NCBI RefSeq assembly: GCF_019175285.1
Contig: NC_056523.1
Location: 116,095,052-116,159,051 of the forward strand
Reading direction: 5' to 3'
From: Sceloporus undulatus
Lineage: Eukaryota; Chordata; Lepidosauria; Squamata; Phrynosomatidae
Length of the DNA: 64,000 nt
In this document: positions 55,035 through 64,000 of the stretch, piece after piece
How positions within the stretch are numbered: position 1 is the first letter of the stretch
Layout: each line of letters opens with the position of its first letter
Notes under the pieces: generated by a model
Database searches by the model: none
The model's input: the letters and a program-made list of their open reading frames with translations, nothing else
Told to the model about the DNA's origin: nothing
Position numbers and translations under genes: made by a program

Positions 55035-56985
55035 AGACACTTTTGGAGAAGACAGTGCATGGTGCCCAAGACTGTCTTTTTCAAAGCCCGAGGCTGAGCT
55101 GATTATCTTTTTTTTATAAGAGAGGACATTTAGACATGTTATTTTATTTCAACCATGTTCTTGGACTGATTGATATCATGCACTGTTGCTTGTCAGATAT
55201 ATATTTTATACAAAGAAAACTGAATTATTTTCAATATTACATATAAGTTATTTAAAATGAATGTCTTCCTTGTTATATATTTTTAAGTAATGTGTAAATG
55301 TGAGATTTTATATTTTTCAGATGTTTTATAAACAACAAAAAAGAATATAGTATATTGTCTTTGCAGCTCCAAAGTTTAGAAAACTGTCCAGTATTGTTTT
55401 TGGTTTTCTGGTTCTAGTCGTATAACTGATTAGTAATTAATGACCTTCATATAGGAATTTGTTATATCTCTAGATTACAGATACTTCTACCACCTTGTAG
55501 ATAAGAAGTTATGTAGAGACATCTGAAGTTTTTATCTAAATTAAACATTATGTAGGAATGGTTTTATAAGTACATTGTAGACTAAATGGGTGCTTTGAGA
55601 TGAAAATGTATTTACCATTGTGAAATAAATTAGTCTACAACAATGATTCATATAACATGTTCAAGAGCCCAAATGCTTTTGAATGCAATAGCCAGTGTAA
55701 CTTTCCATTATGCCTTTATATGTCACTAACAGGATGCCTATTGTGTGTGAGAAAGAATAATGTAGTGGATTGGGTTGTAAAGAGCAGTGCTGACAAATGT
55801 GAAGAGGTCGTTTTACATTGGCTTTCCTCATACATAAATTCATAAAACTGCATTACTTAAATCAAACATAGGTCTTTGCTTCAGGTTTGAGATATGAGAA
55901 ACCTTAATTCCGTACTGTGGATTGGCAACATTTCATTTCAGCTCACACATACCTATACTTGCAGTTACTTCATATGTACAAGAACTCTGAAGTGAGCTGG
56001 CCTTGGGTGCAACTGCCTTGCTTCATAAAATATATTGAATAGCTTAAAGTTCTTAGACTAGTACAGAAGCTGCTCTGAGTAATTTGGGTAGTAGGAGCTT
56101 CGGAGAGTTCTGTTCAATGATACTTAAAGTATGCTGCTCCCATGAATTGTATTTCATCACTCCGTTAGTAGATTGTGTGGCAGAAAAAACCCAGCTATGT
56201 ATGCACGGTGAAACAGGTATTGAACTTGTTCAGTATTTGCGCATCTATTATGTTTAGTAATCTCCCTTACTCATGGAATGTTTAAAATAAAGTATATTCT
56301 GTAGGCCAAAACCCTGTGCATTCAGCAGTAATAATTAGGTGGTCAGGTGGCATCCTTAAGTTATAAGGATTTCACTCTGGTCTGTTGTATAACATTTCTA
56401 AAAAGACAAACTTCTGCAATTTGACCATTGTTTAGTTTGAAGGGGGGAAAAGACGTTCAGTGACATTTCTAATCTTTAGCCACAGGAAAGGAATAGTTGA
56501 GCTTAATTAAAAAGCTGCTATTTAGCAGTCAAGATGTAGTTTTGGAAATGAAAGTTAAAAAAATATATAGATATATTGGTGGTACTTCTAGCTTATTATA
56601 TATGCAATACTTTGTATCTATAACATCCACCTGCATTTGCCAAATGATTTTCACTGTAAAATACTATTACAATGATTCTGTATGAGTTCAGACAATACAC
56701 CTTTAATGGTGAAGCAGTCAATGACTGAATTATTGACTTGTGTCACAAGTAATTTTGCACATAAGGATTCATTTGCAACCCTTGGTATTTTGTGTGTTTT
56801 CATATGTTGCAGTATGGTAAACTGCTGTAAACTTTTCTGTCTGTTAATAAAATGTTTGCTATGGATTTCTTACCTTAGCAAGAAGAATCTGTGAAACCAC
56901 CTGCTACCATTCTCAGTTGACTGCAATTGTTTAAGTATTCCAAACTGTATTCTGCTACATAATAAACATGATTGTTGCCTACAGA
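55035..56985 (+). other. 3' UTR of the DLC-type gene with several poly(A) signals
   Basis: AATAAA occurs at 55624-55629, 56286-56291, 56846-56851 and 56961-56966. The proximal one would give a 3' UTR of about 610 bases; the distal ones up to about 1.95 kb. Which is used cannot be told from sequence. The small open frames here have no support as genes. Confidence 0.6.
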
Positions 56986-57146
56986 TTTGGGGTGAACATG
57001 AATTAAAGAATTCTACATGCACTACTTGCAAGTTGTGGTATAGTTATAAACAACAATTGTGATATGGGTTTATAGACAGTAGCTACCATTTTCTTCAACT
57101 GCTATTCATAAAGTAAGAGACAATGAAAATGTAAGCATTCTTTGCT

Positions 57147-57152
57147 TTTATT
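57147..57152 (-). terminator. RARS1 poly(A) signal
   Basis: TTTATT on the plus strand is AATAAA on the minus strand, 67 bases after the RARS1 stop. A short 3' UTR of about 90-100 bases follows, which fits the gene. Confidence 0.7.
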
Positions 57153-57218
57153 TTTTAAAATGATGATTGTGAACTGATTTAATGTTGACAAGTCTATAAA
57201 AACAAAAACTCAGAAACA

Positions 57219-61378
<4,160 letters not shown>

Positions 61379-61754
61379 CTATGGAGAAAATAAAACACAC
61401 TGCCTTGTAGCAAGGCTGTAAAAGAAAGCTCAACACTAACAAAAATAGTCAAGGTGAATTGAATATGTAAAAAACATCCTATAGTGACATAAACCTGAGG
61501 AGAGAACCCAACAATTTTGCCAGCATCTGTGGCTGGCATCTTCAGAAGATGGCAGTCACAAATACAGGCAAACCTATGGATGCCGGCTGTGAAAGCCTTC
61601 GACTTCACAACTTAAATATCTTTAACTTCTTGGGAAAATGTAGCTTTTTTTAAAATTTATTTTATTTTTTTGCTGTACCTAATTTTTGTGAATAAGTAAT
61701 TTTTACCACCACCCCTCCCCCCCCCCCCATCAATATCCAAAGCTTTTAATGGAT
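61379..61754. other. RARS1 intron, with a C run
   Basis: A 12-base C run lies at 61717-61728. No repeat is identified up to the start of the L2 LINE. Confidence 0.5.
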
Positions 61755-61900
61755 ACATGGTCTTTTTTGTACGGATGTGGAAAATCCGTGGCCGGAGGTA
61801 ACAAATATCTCCGCCTTGTCATGGATAGACCATTTCCTGGTCGAGGTTAAATTCAAGGCATCTACCCAGATCCCCCCTCGGGGGTGGAGGACCTATTAGG

Positions 61901-62830
61901 ATGGTCCACCCTCGAAGGCTGATGGAACCTGAGAGGTTCCAGGAAGCCTTAGAGGGGCTCATGGTTGGAAATGACGGCGATTCTGTTGATGCCCTGACTG
62001 GTATCTGGAATACCGGTCTCTCCAGGGCTATACACAGTATCGCTCCCAAGCGCCCTCTCAGGCCCGCTTCCAAACGTAAGCCCTGGTATACGGAAGACCT
62101 CCGGGCAAGGAAGCGGGTCCTGCGACGGCTAGAGCACCGCTGGCGGAAACACCTACGCTTAGCCGACAAGGCTCTCCTAGACTGCCTCTTGGAGGACTAC
62201 GGAGAGGCGATACGAGCAGCTAAGAACTCGTTCTATGGTGCTCGTGTCACGTCCGCGGAGTCGCGTCCAGCAGAATTGTTCAGGGTAGTTAGGGAGCTAA
62301 CTCAGCTCCCTCCTGCCCTGAACCAGATCCTTGAACCTTCAAAGGCCTGCTGCGACCAATTTAACAACTTCTTCGCGGATAAAACCTCTCGGATAAGCGA
62401 AGGTCTTAACGCCGGCATTATGGCAGAACCTAGGGTAGAGGCATCCAGAGCCTCTGTGGACTCCATTAAACTGGATCAGTTTGAGTCGGTTAGTACCGAT
62501 GATGTGGACAAGATCCTTGGAAGCGTTCGGAAGACAACCTGCTCCCTTGATCCCTGTCCCTCATGGCTAGCGGCTCAGGGGGGACTGGTGGCAACCTCAC
62601 TGTTACACCGGATTATAAATACATCTCTGAGGGACGGGCAATTTCCATCCAGCTTGAAATTGGCCACTATAAAACCGCTGTTAAAAAAGCCCTCCCTCGA
62701 CCCCCTGATGCATAGTAATTATCGGCCAGTCTCGCTGCTGCCATTTTTGGGGAAGGTGATCGAGAGGGCGGTTGCAATCCAGTTTCAATCGGTCTTGGAT
62801 GAAACGGATTATCTGGACCCATTTCAAACT
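61901..62830 (+). CDS. L2 ORF2 segment before the gap
   Basis: It is open from MVHPRRLMEPERFQEALEGL to FLGKVIERAVAIQFQSVLDE and TDYLDPFQT. It covers the region between endonuclease and RT and the first RT motifs (NYRPVSLLPFLGKVIERA). The ATG at 61901 is only the first Met after the frame change, not a true start. The track beyond the Ns is not reliable because the sequence after the gap repeats this segment. Confidence 0.75.
62630..62830 (+). repeat. Left copy of a gap-flanking duplication
   Basis: AGGGACGGGCAATTTCCATC through CCATTTCAAACT, 201 bases. It recurs at 62931-63132 directly after the 100-N gap with a single extra C. See the gap entry. Confidence 0.95.
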
Positions 62831-62930
62831 NNNNNNNNNNNNNNNNNNNNNNNNNNNNNNNNNNNNNNNNNNNNNNNNNNNNNNNNNNNNNNNNNNNNNN
62901 NNNNNNNNNNNNNNNNNNNNNNNNNNNNNN
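62831..62930. other. 100-N assembly gap with overlapping flanks
   Basis: Exactly 100 Ns, a conventional unknown-size gap. The 201 bases before and 202 bases after are the same sequence apart from one C in a homopolymer (CGACCCCCTGATG against CGACCCCCCTGATG). The two contig ends probably overlap. Confidence 0.95.
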
Positions 62931-63132
62931 AGGGACGGGCAATTTCCATCCAGCTTGAAATTGGCCACTATAAAACCGCTGTTAAAAAAGCCCTCCCTCG
63001 ACCCCCCTGATGCATAGTAATTATCGGCCAGTCTCGCTGCTGCCATTTTTGGGGAAGGTGATCGAGAGGGCGGTTGCAATCCAGTTTCAATCGGTCTTGG
63101 ATGAAACGGATTATCTGGACCCATTTCAAACT
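62931..63132 (+). repeat. Right copy of a gap-flanking duplication
   Basis: It repeats 62630-62830. The extra C near 63007 shifts the L2 reading frame relative to the left copy. Confidence 0.95.
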
Positions 63133-64000
63133 GGCTTTCGGGCGGGTTACGGAGTGGAGACGGCCATGGTCGCCTTGGTCGATGATCTCCGTCTGGGCAT
63201 CGACAGGGGAAGCGTGTCCTTGTTGGTGCTTTTGGACATCTCAGCGGCTTTCGATACCATAGACCATGGTATCCTTCTGGAGCGCCTGGCAGAGGTGGGA
63301 ATCGGGGGCACTGCGCTCCAGTGGTTCCACTCCTACCTCTCTGGGAGGTTCCAGATGGCGCAGCTGGGAGATGTGTGCTCCAATAAGAGGGCCCTTACAT
63401 CTGGGGTCCCTCAAGGAGCCAATCTGTCTCCCATGCTTTTCAACATTTACATGAAACCGCTGGGAGAGATCATCCGGAGACACAGGGCGCGGGGTTATCA
63501 ATATGCTGATGACACCCAAATAGTCTTCTCTATGTCTCTGACTGATGCAGTGACCGGGGATGGCATCTCTTCTCTCGTGGCCTGTCTGGAGTCAGTAATG
63601 GGCTGGATGAGGGAAAACCGACTCAGTCTGAATCCAGAGAAAACGGAGGTGGTCGTGATAGGTTCCCCTGGCCCGGGGATGGCGGTGGTTCCGCCTGTCC
63701 TGAACGGGATCACGCTTCCCGTAAAGGACTCGGTACGCAGTCTGGGGGTGCTCCTTGACTCATCGCTCCACCTTACATCTCAGGTGGATGCAACGGTCAG
63801 GAGCACCTGTTATCAGCTTCAGCTGATTCGCCAACTGCGTCCCTACCTGGACCAGAGGGACCTTGAAACGGTGGTACATGCTCTGGTAACCTCTCGACTG
63901 GATTTCTGCAACGCGCTCTACATGGGGCAACCCTTTTACCATACCCGGAAGCTACAATTGGTACAGAATATGGCAGCCAGACTGGTCACTGGTACATCCA
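63012..64000 (+). CDS. L2 ORF2 reverse transcriptase segment after the gap (open to window end)
   Basis: The frame of GFRAGYGVETAMVALVDDLR is open without stops from about 63012 to the window end. It holds RT motif A (LLDISAAFDTIDH), motif B (TSGVPQGANLSPMLFN), the YADD box and the C-terminal thumb (LNPEKTEVVVIG, VRSLGVLLDSSLHL). This looks coding-competent over 330 codons. The real start lies upstream across the duplicated segment. The short open frame at 63074-63262 is a shadow. Confidence 0.85.

Larger units (their letters stand above)
61755..64000 (+). mobile_element. L2-clade LINE, young-looking, cut by the window edge and by an N gap
   Basis: It begins in the last part of the endonuclease (ALSWIDHFLVEVKF), shifts frame near 61890, then continues as PKRPLRPASKRKPWYTEDLR, ARKRVLRRLEHRWRK and the RT. 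The RT has LLDISAAFDTIDHGILLERL, LTSGVPQGANLSPMLFNIYM and the catalytic YADD at 63502-63513. The frame is then open to the window end (LDFCNALYMGQP, LQLVQNMAARLVTGTS). It is 5' truncated. The sequence is CpG-rich and has few breaks, so insertion is recent. It lies in a RARS1 intron, antisense to the gene. Confidence 0.88.

Noticed and set aside
62667-63124. Open frames running through the Ns, including a 147-codon minus-strand frame
   Set aside because: Produced by reading unknown bases and by the duplicated gap flanks. The L2 plus-strand frame explains the sequence.

Overview
The window reads as vertebrate, most likely squamate (lizard-type) nuclear DNA: two intron-rich host genes sit in a dense mixture of CR1, L2 and RTE-BovB LINEs, tRNA-derived SINEs (one of the Sauria type), hAT-like and Tigger/pogo-like miniature transposons and simple repeats. 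This LINE/SINE mixture is typical of lizards and snakes; assignment to an iguanian-type lizard is inference. I recognised no retroviral or LTR element, no CRISPR array and no RNA gene.

Layout. Bases 1-23,250 hold no host exon that I can support. They carry a fold-back element (558-906), two CpG-rich hAT-like elements with perfect 8-bp target duplications (2581-2972, 17779-18394), a family of TTATCACA-ended elements (5299-5559, 11706-12885), a nearly full-length antisense CR1 (about 7144-10960, with a 10-N gap), a second CR1 fragment, SINEs, Tigger-like MITEs, a BovB fragment and an L2 3' end.

Bases about 23,255-57,000 carry one complete plus-strand gene of the DLC family (SAM - Ser-rich linker - RhoGAP - START). 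I could join 14 coding exons in a single open frame of 1060 codons plus stop, from a 13-base first coding exon in a GC-rich island (23625-23637) to the stop at 55032-55034. All junctions have GT/AG sites and compatible phases. The protein keeps the RhoGAP arginine finger, the SIYDNVP phosphotyrosine motif and the talin-binding LD-like helix. It is clearly different from DLC1, STARD13 and STARD8 as I remember them, and closest to DLC1. It may be a fourth vertebrate DLC paralogue. Its introns hold SINEs, MITEs, CR1 and L2 pieces.

Bases about 57,120-61,378 carry the last three coding exons of RARS1 (cytoplasmic arginyl-tRNA synthetase) on the minus strand, tail to tail with the DLC-type gene. 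The rest of RARS1 lies beyond the right edge. A BovB LINE and a young-looking L2 LINE (about 61,755-64,000) sit in RARS1 introns. The L2 contains a 100-N gap whose two flanks are near-identical 201/202-bp copies, which points to unmerged overlapping contigs rather than real duplication.

The two genes are functionally unrelated: one controls Rho GTPases at adhesions, the other charges tRNA-Arg. Their 3' ends may lie within about 150 bp of each other if the most distal poly(A) signal of the DLC-type gene is used.
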